Below are positions 43,993 through 53,035 of a stretch of DNA of 64,000 nucleotides, piece by piece. The stretch is from Planctomycetota bacterium (GTDB lineage Bacteria; Planctomycetota; Phycisphaerae; Phycisphaerales; SM1A02): positions 104,694 through 168,693 of the forward strand of contig JADFFQ010000001.1 of assembly GCA_022568135.1 (NCBI GenBank), written 5' to 3'. The position numbers were made by a program, and so were the translations under genes. The notes under the pieces are model-generated. The model was given only the letters and a program-made list of their open reading frames with translations. It did not search any database and was not told the origin of the DNA. The first letter of the stretch is position 1, and each line of letters opens with the position of its first letter.

Positions 43993-44072
43993 CCGGCGGA
44001 TGCGTGGGGAGTGAGGCTCACCCAGCGCATCGCGCCGTCCGCTCGCCGGGTGCTACCCGGCTACCCGTCGCC
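43993..44072 (+). repeat. 80-bp direct repeat, right copy
   Basis: Right boundary of the cargo, one mismatch from 38,668-38,747, with the same hairpin at 44,046-44,062. It ends 6 bp before the integrase stop codon. Nothing else is seen in 43,814-43,992. Confidence 0.95.
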
Positions 44073-44078
44073 ATTGTA

Positions 44079-45278
44079 TCAGCCGACTTTCGCCGCGATC
44101 TCCAGTGCCTTGGCGTGGTTGACCTCGGCGTACAGTTGCGTCACGTCCGCCCGGGCGTGGCCGAGGAGAAGCTGCGCGGCCTCGACGCCAAACTCCCGGC
44201 GGATGTTCGTCCCCGCGCTGTGCCTCAGCCGGTGAGGAGACCACTGGGGCACGTCTGCGGCCACACACGCCCGCTGTAACGCACGCCTGTAGCTGCCGGT
44301 GGTGTAGTGCTCGCCGGCCCGACGCCGGGGACTATCCCGCCGATTGCTGCCGTGGACGTTCCCATAGCTCATCGGCGTCTTGCGGGCGGCATGGAGCGCA
44401 GCCCGGCGCTCGGCTTCGGCATCCTGCGGCGAGAACAGGTAGGTATCGACAGCCCGACCGGCCATGAATGGCCTGACCACCGCTTGGGCTTTCGGTCCGA
44501 GGTAGATCGTGCGGGTGTGCCCGTGGTGTGCAGTCTTGTGATCCGCCGGCGAGTACGTCCAGATATGTCCATGGGTATCGAGGTCGATGCTCCGCATGAC
44601 GACCAACTCGCCTGAGCGGGCCGCAGTCAGCAGTTGCAATTGAATGAGCGCCCAGGCTTGACGAGACAGATACCGCCGCACCGCCTTCACGTGCGCGTCG
44701 GGCACGGGTTTCACCGACTCGGACTCGCGGGCTTCACTTCGGCCACGCTTGAGTCCGGCGACGGCCTGCAAGCCATGATAAACAGACGGTTCTATCAGCC
44801 CCTCGGCTACCGCCCACTTGAACATCAACTTGACCCGTCCGATGTGTCGGTTGATGTAGGTGCGGCAACCGCCTTGGTCGATCATCTGCTGCCGCACGGT
44901 CTTGAGCGCCCTGGGGCCGAAGTGGGCTGCCGTTGTGCTTCCGTACAACGCTTTGAGTGATCGCAGGGCGAGCCGGACGTTGTCAATCTCACTGGTGGGC
45001 GTGCCGTTGGGTCTGCGGTAGTACGCCTTGGCGTGCTGCCAGAAGCGGGCGCACAACTCGACAATGGTGATATCGGATGGATCGACGGGCAATTGCCGAC
45101 CGTTGGCGATCCACTCGGCCATGAGCCGGTGGTACGCCTGCTGAGTCTCCGGCCGGTCGAAACGGCCCAGATAGTGTCTCCGGCCGGCCAGCTCAACGAA
45201 GCCTTGGCCGCTGGCCTTGTGGTGCCTGAAAGAGGGGATGCGTTTCGGTTGCTTCGCGGTCACGGTACGGCCTCCCAT
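44079..45278 (-). CDS. Tyrosine recombinase (integrase)
   Basis: 399 residues, intact. An N-terminal core-binding domain has FRHHKASGQGFVELAGRRHY and DRPETQQAYHRLMAEW. The catalytic domain has Arg in TAARSGELVVMRSIDLD, HRLRHSAGTNI as the H-x-x-R box, and the final His and Tyr in LLGHARADVTQLYAE. It starts 104 bp from the 3' end of the initiator tRNA gene, pointing away from it, so that tRNA is the probable attachment site. It would integrate and excise the 33-45 kb element. Confidence 0.93.
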   Translation of the reverse strand: MGGRTVTAKQPKRIPSFRHHKASGQGFVELAGRRHYLGRFDRPETQQAYHRLMAEWIANGRQLPVDPSDITIVELCARFWQHAKAYYRRPNGTPTSEIDNVRLALRSLKALYGSTTAAHFGPRALKTVRQQMIDQGGCRTYINRHIGRVKLMFKWAVAEGLIEPSVYHGLQAVAGLKRGRSEARESESVKPVPDAHVKAVRRYLSRQAWALIQLQLLTAARSGELVVMRSIDLDTHGHIWTYSPADHKTAHHGHTRTIYLGPKAQAVVRPFMAGRAVDTYLFSPQDAEAERRAALHAARKTPMSYGNVHGSNRRDSPRRRAGEHYTTGSYRRALQRACVAADVPQWSPHRLRHSAGTNIRREFGVEAAQLLLGHARADVTQLYAEVNHAKALEIAAKVG

Positions 45279-45382
45279 GATGCGAACCGGGTAGTACTAC
45301 CCGATTCTCGCCTTGGGTCACGGCCGCTCCGCGAACGTCGCGGGTATCCGCAGGTGGCGGATTCAGCACAAGTTACGTCGAA

Positions 45383-45456
<74 letters not shown>

Positions 45457-45673
45457 GTTGCGAGGCTGACTATACCTGGGGCCGTCGGATGATTCAACCG
45501 CTTGACATGTTCAATGCGGCGATGGGGTACCGCGACCCGCAGCCATTCGCAGCAAATGCCTGAGCCGGCGGCTATGGCTATGGCGGGGTTCCACCTGGAG
45601 CCGTCCATGCTTGGGTCATTCGTGATCCAGTCGGCGGAACGATGCATCGGCGCCTCTGACCCGGCTTGTCGAG

Positions 45674-46072
45674 TCAGATCGCGCGGCGCTCCCGATGGAT
45701 GGTGGAGATGCGAGTCAGCATCTGGGCCACGTCCTCGTCGATATCAAGGAACGCAAACCCGATCTCGAATCTTCGGAAGCCGAGCTTTTGGACCCAGGCA
45801 ACCCTTGTTCGAATGGACAGAACAACGTCATAACCCTCCAGGTGAACTCGGAGTTCTCCCTGGTAGGGTCGCTTGCACAGCACTCGCATTCCACCGCTTG
45901 ACAAATCGAGCACCGGGCCCAGACCGCAATGAAACGACTCCTGCGGCAAGCGCCCCGGGACCCGTCGGCCCTCCCTACGGCCGATAAACCGCGTCAAGTT
46001 TGTTTGAGGATTGAACTGCATGACACCCAGATCGTGAAAAGAGTGGCTCAGGATGAGAAGCCTTTCCGGCAT
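45674..46072 (-). CDS. PilZ-domain protein
   Basis: 132 residues (115 if ATG 46,021 is used). GRREGRRVPGR supplies the R-x-x-x-R part and DLSSGGMRVL the D/N-x-S-x-x-G part of the cyclic-di-GMP site, followed by beta strands to FRRFEIGFAFLDID. It probably senses cyclic-di-GMP. It stands alone between the tRNA gene and the next gene. Confidence 0.85.
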   Translation of the reverse strand: MPERLLILSHSFHDLGVMQFNPQTNLTRFIGRREGRRVPGRLPQESFHCGLGPVLDLSSGGMRVLCKRPYQGELRVHLEGYDVVLSIRTRVAWVQKLGFRRFEIGFAFLDIDEDVAQMLTRISTIHRERRAI

Positions 46073-46152
46073 GAGTGGTTTCTGAAGGGTTTATGCGAGT
46101 TGATCGCCTTTGGCACGGGCAACTTCGCCGGCGTTCAATTGCTTCGTCCGAT

Positions 46153-46785
46153 ATGGTCGATAAGCGTGCCATGATGCGGTCTCGCGGCCCGAACCTCCGC
46201 CTCGATCCCGGCTGGCTGTTCATCTTGGCCGGCCTGACGGCGTGTGCGGCGGGGATCCTGGTCCCCGCCCAGCAAGACCTCGGGGCGTTGCGGGGGCAGC
46301 TTGCACAGCTGGGCGACCATGAAACGATCAGCGATGCTCAGCTCAGCGCCCATGCGGAGTTCCTTCGGCAATTGCATCACGGCGATCCTACGTTGATACG
46401 CCGGCTGGCCGCGGCGCAGCTGAACCTGATGCCTCAGGGTAAGACACCCGTTCTCCTTGCGCCGTCACGCACGGCGAACGTCACCGATTGGATCGACGCG
46501 ACCGTCCAACCTAAAGCACAACAACCTGAGCCCCGATCGGATTCGCTTCTGACTCGCATGACCAACGGGCCATACCGCCTATGGATCTTCGCGAATGGTG
46601 TGTTGTGCGTGTTCGTTGGACTTCTTCTCAACCCCGGCCCGTCGCCTAACAAGCAGTTGCGCTCGCTCATTGTTTCAAGGTGGCGCGTGGAGGGCGCCGG
46701 CCGGGACGGTGACGCTTTGGCGGCTGAGTCCGTTGCGACCTTCGGTGATGATTCGCCGCAACAGGCTGGCAACGAGACTTGTTAG
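46153..46785 (+). CDS. Two-TM hypothetical protein
   Basis: About 210 residues. One membrane helix is at GWLFILAGLTACAAGILVP and another at LWIFANGVLCVFVGLLLNP. The segment between is helical and probably extracytoplasmic (LGALRGQLAQLGDHETISDA). The topology resembles small envelope proteins but I recognise no family. Start is uncertain (46,153 or 46,171); no strong ribosome site. It precedes dprA by ~150 bp. Confidence 0.65.
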   Translation: MVDKRAMMRSRGPNLRLDPGWLFILAGLTACAAGILVPAQQDLGALRGQLAQLGDHETISDAQLSAHAEFLRQLHHGDPTLIRRLAAAQLNLMPQGKTPVLLAPSRTANVTDWIDATVQPKAQQPEPRSDSLLTRMTNGPYRLWIFANGVLCVFVGLLLNPGPSPNKQLRSLIVSRWRVEGAGRDGDALAAESVATFGDDSPQQAGNETC

Positions 46786-46933
46786 GGCGCCACCGGACAA
46801 TCATCACCAAGAGCCCGCACTGGCGCCGATTCGACCGGCTCGCGGGAAGAGGGCGGTGGCTGTAGGATTTGCGCGGTATCCGGCACTGTGTGGGCCGATT
46901 CGCCCGCCGCATACCAAGCCCCCTGGGTCAGTG

Positions 46934-48085
46934 ATGGCGCGTAATCCGAACGACATACCGGACTCGACGCTGAGGCTGTTGCTGGCGCGCGGCATCGGCC
47001 CACGAACCATGCGGAAGCTCGAGAACCGCTTCGAGACTCACGAGAAAGCGATCTCGGTCACCATTGAGGAGCTTGCGGAGGTCGGCGGCCTCAATACGAA
47101 GGCTGCAACGCTCATTCACCAGGCGGTGGAGCAGGTCGACCCAGATTTCGAACGGCTCGTCATGGCCGAAGCCGGGGCGCAACTGATTCTGCGCGGCGAT
47201 GACGACTATCCGGCGCTGCTTGGGGCGATACCCGATCCACCCGCAGCGCTATGGATTCGCGGCCGGCTGACGCAGGCTGATCGGCTAGCCATCGCGATGG
47301 TTGGGTCACGCACGTGCACCATATACGGACGGGAACAGGCGGGACGGCTTGCATCACTGCTTGCGCAATGCGGATTGACGATCGTCTCCGGCGGAGCGGT
47401 TGGCATCGACGGCGAAGCGCATCGCGGCGCATTGCGAGTCGGCGGTCGAACCATCGTCGTGCTGGGCTGCGGTCTCGGCCGATGTTACCCACCCCAGCAC
47501 GAGGGTTTGTTTGACCGCGTCGTGGAAAGTGGGGGAGCGATCCTGAGTGAATATCCCATGGCCAGTGATCCCAAAGCCGAGCATTTTCCCCCTCGAAATC
47601 GAATCATCTCCGGCTTGAGCCTGGGTGTGGTGGTGATTGAAGCGGCCAAGCGCAGCGGCGCGCTGATCACGGCTCGCCTGGCCGCCGAAGATCATGGCCG
47701 AGAAGTCATGGCGCTGCCCGGGCGGGTCGATTCGCCTGCATCGGCTGGATGCCTGGATGCGATCCGCGATGGCTGGGCGGCGCTGGTGACGAATCATACC
47801 GACATCTTGAATCAACTTGACGCATCAAGCCACCTGGTTCGCGGCGCGCTGGAGGTGGCCGGCCACCCTGATGCGACCAAGGCGTCAACCCTCTTTGACA
47901 CGGCGCTTACCGACGGCCAGAAGGCGATCGTCGAGGCGCTGGGCGAGGCCAATGAGCCGCTCGGGGCTGATCAAATCGCGGCCCGAACCGAGCTTCCACT
48001 GAGCCAGATCCTGGCCGATCTCACCCTGCTGCAGATCCGCGGACGACTCAACAAGGATCACCTCGGTGTTCGGCTGAGGCGGTGA
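46934..48085 (+). CDS. dprA: DNA processing protein DprA
   Basis: 383 residues. An N-terminal helix-hairpin-helix/SAM-like part (GIGPRTMRKLENRF) is followed by the Rossmann-like DprA core: AMVGSRTCTIYGREQAGRLA, TIVSGGAVGIDGEAHRGAL, VLGCGLGRCYPPQHEGLF, FPPRNRIISGLSLGVVVIE and SGALITARLAAEDHGREVMA. The C-terminal winged helix is ALGEANEPLGADQIAART. It loads RecA onto incoming single-stranded DNA in transformation. ATG 46,934 is preceded by an in-frame GTG at 46,931. Convergent with lexA. Confidence 0.95.
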   Translation: MARNPNDIPDSTLRLLLARGIGPRTMRKLENRFETHEKAISVTIEELAEVGGLNTKAATLIHQAVEQVDPDFERLVMAEAGAQLILRGDDDYPALLGAIPDPPAALWIRGRLTQADRLAIAMVGSRTCTIYGREQAGRLASLLAQCGLTIVSGGAVGIDGEAHRGALRVGGRTIVVLGCGLGRCYPPQHEGLFDRVVESGGAILSEYPMASDPKAEHFPPRNRIISGLSLGVVVIEAAKRSGALITARLAAEDHGREVMALPGRVDSPASAGCLDAIRDGWAALVTNHTDILNQLDASSHLVRGALEVAGHPDATKASTLFDTALTDGQKAIVEALGEANEPLGADQIAARTELPLSQILADLTLLQIRGRLNKDHLGVRLRR

Positions 48086-48148
48086 AAGAACGTAGCTCAC
48101 TTCACGTCGACCCGAGCGCCAGCGAGGGCACCACATGATAATCGAGGC

Positions 48149-48763
48149 TCAGTACCTCCGCACGACGCCGATGACCGCGCCCTGAATCTTGCATTCCTTG
48201 ACGATGATGGGCTCGAACTGGGGGTTGCCCGGCTGTAATCGGATCCGGTCGCGCTCTTTGTAGAACGTCTTGAGCGTGGTCTCGCCGTTGGGCAGCAGCG
48301 CCACGACGCGCTCGCCGTTGCGGGCGGTGTCCCGGCGTTCGACAATCACATAGTCGCCGTCAAGAATCCCTTCGTCCTTCATGGAGTCGCCGTCAACCTG
48401 TAAAGCGAACGTCCCGGCCTGTTGACCGAGGCGTGGACCGAAGATGTCCTGGAGATCGAGCTGATCGGTCTGAGGGAACTTCTCGATCGGGTAGCCGGCT
48501 GCAATCTTTCCAACCAGCGGGAACTGCAGCGGATGCGACTCATCCGGGACGATCGCATCGTCACAGATGGATAAAGAGCGAGCCTTGTTCGCCTCGCGAC
48601 GCAGCGCACCCTTCTTTATAAGCGCTTCGATGTGCTCGAAGACGGTAACCTTGCTGACGCTGAGTTCGTCTGCAAGTTCCTGCATCGTCGGCGAATAGCC
48701 GCGAGCGATGCGATGGTCTCGGATCAGTTGCAGAATCTTGAGTTGCTTCGGTGTGAGGTTCAT
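48149..48763 (-). CDS. lexA: LexA repressor
   Basis: 204 residues from ATG 48,763, which follows AGGAGG at the right distance. The N-terminal winged helix reads MNLTPKQLKILQLIRDHRIA and YSPTMQELADELSVSKVTVF. The autocleavage site is the Ala-Gly in GKIAAGYP. The catalytic Ser is in QVDGDSMKDEGILDGDY and the Lys in ETTLKTFYKERD. It represses SOS genes until RecA promotes self-cleavage. I could not identify its operator in the upstream 100 bp. Confidence 0.95.
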   Translation of the reverse strand: MNLTPKQLKILQLIRDHRIARGYSPTMQELADELSVSKVTVFEHIEALIKKGALRREANKARSLSICDDAIVPDESHPLQFPLVGKIAAGYPIEKFPQTDQLDLQDIFGPRLGQQAGTFALQVDGDSMKDEGILDGDYVIVERRDTARNGERVVALLPNGETTLKTFYKERDRIRLQPGNPQFEPIIVKECKIQGAVIGVVRRY

Positions 48764-49628
48764 CTCGGTCCTCCTGACGACCTGCCTGGTTGATGGAATT
48801 GACACGAGTGAATATGGAGGTGGTGGCAGCGCCGCATAGCCCAAACGCCACGCGCTGCGAGCCAAGGGCCGCAAGAATGTTGCTCATCCGGTCGAGAATC
48901 AGCAGTTGCCCGCCAAGCCAGGCGTGTGCGGCATTTCTGAGGATACCGCAGTCCGCCGAAGGGGCACGTTGGGGGGTGGGGAGCCTCAGCGCGGCGTCGT
49001 ACTTCGCTTGGGCTTGGCGGCTGATCTGCACGCGATCGATGCCGAGCATCCGGTCAAACCATGTGGTCGGTCCGACCGTGGCATGCTGGGGAGTCAGCGC
49101 CGGGTTCGGGAGGGGCCTGCGGTAGTCGAATGATCGGCCGCCGCCCAGGCCCGCGCTGAAGCCAGGTGGATTGCCCGTCGCTTGGGGCCCCGACCCATCG
49201 GTCCTCAGAGCCAGCAGCCTCGATCCCCGGGGCAGGTATCGGACGGTGTAACTGCCTCCGGGCCCGATCTGTAATAAAGGAACCGCCATATGGGTCTTCC
49301 CGACGCGGGCACCAATCGTCTGCACCCCGAGGTCCGGCTGGTGGGCGACGCGGCGCCGCCGGTGAATGTTCCCCAGAAACCCCAGACCTATTCGTGCATG
49401 TTCGGCATACGTTACCCCAACATCGACCGTAAGGCAAGCTGCTCGCCTACTTTTTGCGAAGTCTCCAATCTGGACCGGGCAGGCGAATCCCGGTGACGGA
49501 TAGCTACCGGCCGGCGGATCGGTCGGCACAATGTGGACCCTCGCGTCGCGCAGGATCGTTCAGCGTCCGCCCCAACGCCGGTTGATCACGCCAACGACCG
49601 CTTCGCCCCAACCCGCTAGGCTGGGCTT
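48764..49628 (-). other. Long region upstream of lexA with only doubtful frames
   Basis: 865 bp between lexA and the aminotransferase gene. A minus-strand frame (49,529 downward) is open and contains stretches such as YLPRGSRLLALRTDGSG and DRMLGIDRVQISRQAQAKYD. However, it runs 200 nt into lexA in another frame, so at most its first part could be real. A plus-strand frame at 48,790-49,125 is a mirror of it. No RNA gene or terminator is seen. Confidence 0.35.
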
Positions 49629-50921
49629 ATGAGCAGTCGATCTCTTGGGGTGTCGCAGGCACGACCGCAGCCACTCGAGGAGAACCTGATCTCGCACTGG
49701 TTGCTTGACCGCTCGATCGCCTTTCTCAACCACGGCTCCTACGGGGCCACGCCGAAGGTGGTCCTGGAGGCCCAGACCGCATCGCGTACGCGTATTGAGG
49801 CCAGACCCGTCGAACAGCTCGAGCGGCGCCGCGACGAGATGCTGGGTGGGGCAAAGCAGGCGGTGGCACAGTTCATCAACGCCGAGCCGAAGGATTTCGG
49901 GTTCGTCACCAATGCGACCGGCGGGGTCAATGCCGTATTGCGGTCGTTGCAGTTTGGCCCTGGCGATGAGCTGGTGACCACCAGCCATGTATACAACGCC
50001 ATTCGCCAGGCCATGCGTCACGCAGCCGATCGATCCGGGGCGACGGTGATCGAGGTCAAGATCCCGCTGCCCATTGCTTCGCCGGAGGTCGTGGTAGACG
50101 GGATTACCGCCGCCTTGACCGGCCGGACGCGCCTTGTTGTGATCGACCACATCACCTCGCCGACGGCAATACTGTTCCCGGTCGAGACGATCCTCGAGGC
50201 GTGCGCGGCGCGTGGCATTGATGTGCTCGTTGACGGCGCTCACGCTCCGGGCATGGTCGATCTGAACGTTGGGCAACTCAATGCGAGTTACTACACCGCC
50301 AACCTGCACAAATGGGTCTGCGCACCGAAGGGATCTGCGTTTCTCTGGGTCAGGCCTGACAAACAAAGCGGCATCCACCCCAACACCATCAGCCACTTTC
50401 TCGGCGAAGGTCTCGCCAAGGAGTTCGGCTGGCAGGGCACCCGCGACATCACGGCCTGGTTATGCGCCAAGGACGCCATCGATTTCATGGCCGGCTTTGG
50501 TTGGGACCAGGTCCGGCGGCACAATCATGAGCTGGCCACTTGGGTGCAGGCCTTGCTCAGCCGGCAGTGGGGCGTCGAACCAAGCAGCCCCCTGGATGGA
50601 TCGATGCTCGGCTCGATGGTCACCCTACCACTGCCGGATGACACCCGGCGGCACAAATCAGCCGCAGCCTTCCAGGCTAAGCTGTTTGACCGCTTTCACA
50701 TCGAGGTTCCGATCATCGAGTGGGACGATCGATGGTGGGTCCGAGCCTCGTGCCAGGTGTATAACACGGCCGATCAATACGAACGCCTCGGCGAGGCGAT
50801 CCTGGAGATAGCCACCTATCCGGATCGTTCACCACTGAGACACAGAGGACACAGAGGCAGAAAGAGGCACACAGACACCGAGACACAAAAGGATCACGCC
50901 AGCAACGATCTGACCCCCTGA
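49629..50921 (+). CDS. Class V aminotransferase-fold PLP enzyme (isopenicillin-N-epimerase-like)
   Basis: 430 residues. FLNHGSYGATPKVVLEAQ is the typical start, FVTNATGGVNAVLRSL and VVIDHITSPTAILFPVE bind the cofactor ring, DVLVDGAHAPGMVDLN holds the Asp, and ANLHKWVCAPKGSAFLW contains the PLP lysine. Substrate is unknown; relatives are cysteine desulfurase-like or amino-acid epimerase-like. The last ~30 residues (HRGHRGRKRHTDTETQ and on) are translated from a noncoding repeat, so the native protein probably ended near YPDRSPL. Confidence 0.88.
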   Translation: MSSRSLGVSQARPQPLEENLISHWLLDRSIAFLNHGSYGATPKVVLEAQTASRTRIEARPVEQLERRRDEMLGGAKQAVAQFINAEPKDFGFVTNATGGVNAVLRSLQFGPGDELVTTSHVYNAIRQAMRHAADRSGATVIEVKIPLPIASPEVVVDGITAALTGRTRLVVIDHITSPTAILFPVETILEACAARGIDVLVDGAHAPGMVDLNVGQLNASYYTANLHKWVCAPKGSAFLWVRPDKQSGIHPNTISHFLGEGLAKEFGWQGTRDITAWLCAKDAIDFMAGFGWDQVRRHNHELATWVQALLSRQWGVEPSSPLDGSMLGSMVTLPLPDDTRRHKSAAAFQAKLFDRFHIEVPIIEWDDRWWVRASCQVYNTADQYERLGEAILEIATYPDRSPLRHRGHRGRKRHTDTETQKDHASNDLTP

Positions 50922-50996
50922 TAAACTTTGCTGCTCAATTCTCATCTCGTCACCAGTCACTTGCTCCTCTGTGCTCTCTGTGCCTCTGTGGTGAAG
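50828..50996 (+). repeat. Inverted ACAGAGG-type repeat pair
   Basis: TTCACCACTGAGACACAGAG begins one arm (50,828-50,860). The other arm (50,964-50,996) is its near complement, TTCACCACAGAGGCACAGAG on the minus strand. Such CACAGAGG-rich units recur in many environmental bacterial genomes. The arms could fold into a long hairpin at the end of the aminotransferase gene. Confidence 0.75.
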
Positions 50997-51047
50997 AATG
51001 ATCCGGGCTTAGGGCTTTGGCAGTCGCTGTGAGAAAGGACAACGACA

Positions 51048-51923
51048 ATGAACCCGATTGGTCAGTTTATTGATGCCTGGAACGACCCGGCGATGCGGCA
51101 CGCGATGGTCAATCATTTCCCGATCGTATTGTCGATCATCGGGATTCCCTTCGCTGTGCTCGCCGCGCTCATCGGAAGACACGCCAAGGCGATGCGCTGG
51201 ATGGCCCTTGCGTTCTACGTCGCGCTGATGGCGAGCGCATTCGTGACGAAGGACAGCGGCGATGAGGCCCACGATGCCATCCGCGGGTCGTTGTCAGACG
51301 AAGCGCACGAGGTTCTCCAAGAGCATGAGGAGCTCGGCGAAAAGGTCTGGTGGTTCGCAGGCGCGGTGACTCTACTGCTGGGTGTCAGCTTCGTCCGCAC
51401 TCCGAAGGTGCGCGTCCCTTCGGCATGGGTGGCGGTGGCGGGGAGTCTGTTTCTGGCCGGCTGGGTCGCCAACGCCGCCGATCATGGCGGGCGGCTGGTC
51501 TATGAATACGGCGCTGGAACGCCGGACGACATTGCCCAGCTCTTTGCCTCGGCGGATTCGCCGGCCGACGCGACCGAAGACGCGCGCGTGGCGTTCTTTC
51601 GGAACCAGGTCCGCCCCATCCTGGCCACCCACTGCTTGAGGTGTCATAACCCGACACGGGCCAAGCGTTCGGGAGGGCTTGACCAGTCCACGATCGCCGG
51701 CCTGCTGCAAGGCGGCCGATCCGGTCCGGCTCTGGTTCCCGGAAGGCCTGACGAGAGCCTGCTGATTCTGGCCGTGCGGCACGACGACCCCGATCTGCAA
51801 ATGCCGCTGGGGGAGGGCAAGCTGTCCGACGAGGCGATTGCGGCGCTGGAGCGCTGGATCGCCGACGGCGCCGTTTGGGAGCCGTTTGAGTTCGCACGTT
51901 CGAGGAATCCCGTACCCGAGTGA
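51048..51923 (+). CDS. Membrane protein with C-terminal planctomycete cytochrome c domain (PSCyt1-like)
   Basis: 291 residues. Four membrane segments in residues ~20-155 include NHFPIVLSIIGIPFAVLAAL, and match DUF2231-like heme/membrane domains with a His at the start of helix 1. Residues ~185-280 are a PSCyt1-type cytochrome: FFRNQVRPILATHCLRCHNP has the C-x-x-C-H heme site. GLDQSTIAGLLQGGRSGPAL and SLLILAVRHDDPDLQMPLGE complete it. It would pass electrons at the periplasmic face. Next to an inverted repeat and facing the next gene. Confidence 0.88.
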   Translation: MNPIGQFIDAWNDPAMRHAMVNHFPIVLSIIGIPFAVLAALIGRHAKAMRWMALAFYVALMASAFVTKDSGDEAHDAIRGSLSDEAHEVLQEHEELGEKVWWFAGAVTLLLGVSFVRTPKVRVPSAWVAVAGSLFLAGWVANAADHGGRLVYEYGAGTPDDIAQLFASADSPADATEDARVAFFRNQVRPILATHCLRCHNPTRAKRSGGLDQSTIAGLLQGGRSGPALVPGRPDESLLILAVRHDDPDLQMPLGEGKLSDEAIAALERWIADGAVWEPFEFARSRNPVPE

Positions 51924-51943
51924 ATGTACGCGGCCCGGCCCGG

Positions 51944-52960
51944 TCAGGGAGTGTCCGCCGGGGGCGGCGCCGGGTCGCCTTGGCTGCTCAAGACGGCAGC
52001 TTGGGCTTGGCGAGCCTGCTGGTTCTTGAACGGCACGTACTCGCTGTTGTACCACTGCCACCATTGCCGGATGTCGTAAGCGAGATACTTGGTGGACTGG
52101 CCCCAGTCGTTGGTGGTCATCGCCACGAGTGAGCGATGCACATCCGTGCGGTAATTCACCACCACCGCGTCCATGACCCGCATGATTACCCCTTCGGAAA
52201 CCACGCCTGGGATCGGCACAAAGACCGCGACATTATTGTCGATGACGGCCTCAACCCGGGCCACGAAGACGCGTTGGGTTGCGATGGCGATCCACGCCAG
52301 ATCACCCTTCTTCTCCACCTCGTCGACCGTGATCTGGGCAAATATCAGCAGTGGAATCGTCTGCAGCGCATTGAGTCCGCCGGCCAGAACCCCTGCGTTG
52401 TTCGCGACACGATGCTTGGGACTACGCAGGGCCGTATCGAGCACCCCCAGCACGGACGCGGAGACCGGCGAAGTCATGCGCTGTGCAGCCTGGTAGCGGA
52501 TCTGGGGATATCGATCGTATACGGCTATCCAGGCCAGGGCCGCTTGGCCCGGCTCGCCTTGGGCTGTGAAATGGTCGAGCATAGCCAGCCGGACATCGTC
52601 ACCTTCCCGTACCAGAACCTCGATCATGGGCATGAACGCGGCCGGGTCGATGAACTCCTTCAGCTGGGCGATTCCGCGAGCCCGCAACTCCTGGGCCTTC
52701 ATGTGACCCAGGTACTTGTGCCGGATGAGGCGCAGCTGCTTGGCGTATTGGCGTACCTTGGCGCGGTGGGCCAGCTCGGCGTCCGTCGGGCCGTCTAACA
52801 TCTCCACGATTGGGGGGATCGCCCCCTGATCCGGCAAAGGCGTGAGCAGCCCGTACCGCGGATCGCTCTGATCGCTCGGCTGCGGCGTCTGAGCCCACGT
52901 AACCGAAGCAATCGCCAGGGGAAAGCCAACAACCACCGCAAGATCGCGTATTTGCAACAT
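51944..52960 (-). CDS. Secreted protein of unknown function
   Basis: About 338 residues from ATG 52,960 with GAGAGGAG upstream. The signal peptide AVVVGFPLAIASVTWAQ is followed by helical repeats reminiscent of HEAT units (LVREGDDVRLAMLDHFTAQG, RYPQIRYQAAQRMTSP). A beta-rich section follows (RVEAVIDNNVAVFVPIPGVV) and a Trp/Tyr-rich end (DIRQWWQWYNSEYVP). I recognise no family. It is separate from its neighbours. Confidence 0.7.
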   Translation of the reverse strand: MLQIRDLAVVVGFPLAIASVTWAQTPQPSDQSDPRYGLLTPLPDQGAIPPIVEMLDGPTDAELAHRAKVRQYAKQLRLIRHKYLGHMKAQELRARGIAQLKEFIDPAAFMPMIEVLVREGDDVRLAMLDHFTAQGEPGQAALAWIAVYDRYPQIRYQAAQRMTSPVSASVLGVLDTALRSPKHRVANNAGVLAGGLNALQTIPLLIFAQITVDEVEKKGDLAWIAIATQRVFVARVEAVIDNNVAVFVPIPGVVSEGVIMRVMDAVVVNYRTDVHRSLVAMTTNDWGQSTKYLAYDIRQWWQWYNSEYVPFKNQQARQAQAAVLSSQGDPAPPPADTP

Positions 52961-53035
52961 CGTCGCTCCTCTCGGTGGACGTTGCGACATTCTAGCAACG
53001 ATCGCCGGGCCCAGCGGGGCGACTGCCTGGGCAGA

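Noticed and set aside
48561..49529. 322-residue minus-strand frame upstream of lexA
   Set aside because: It runs 200 nt into lexA in a different frame and has no recognised domain. At most a short upstream part could be coding.
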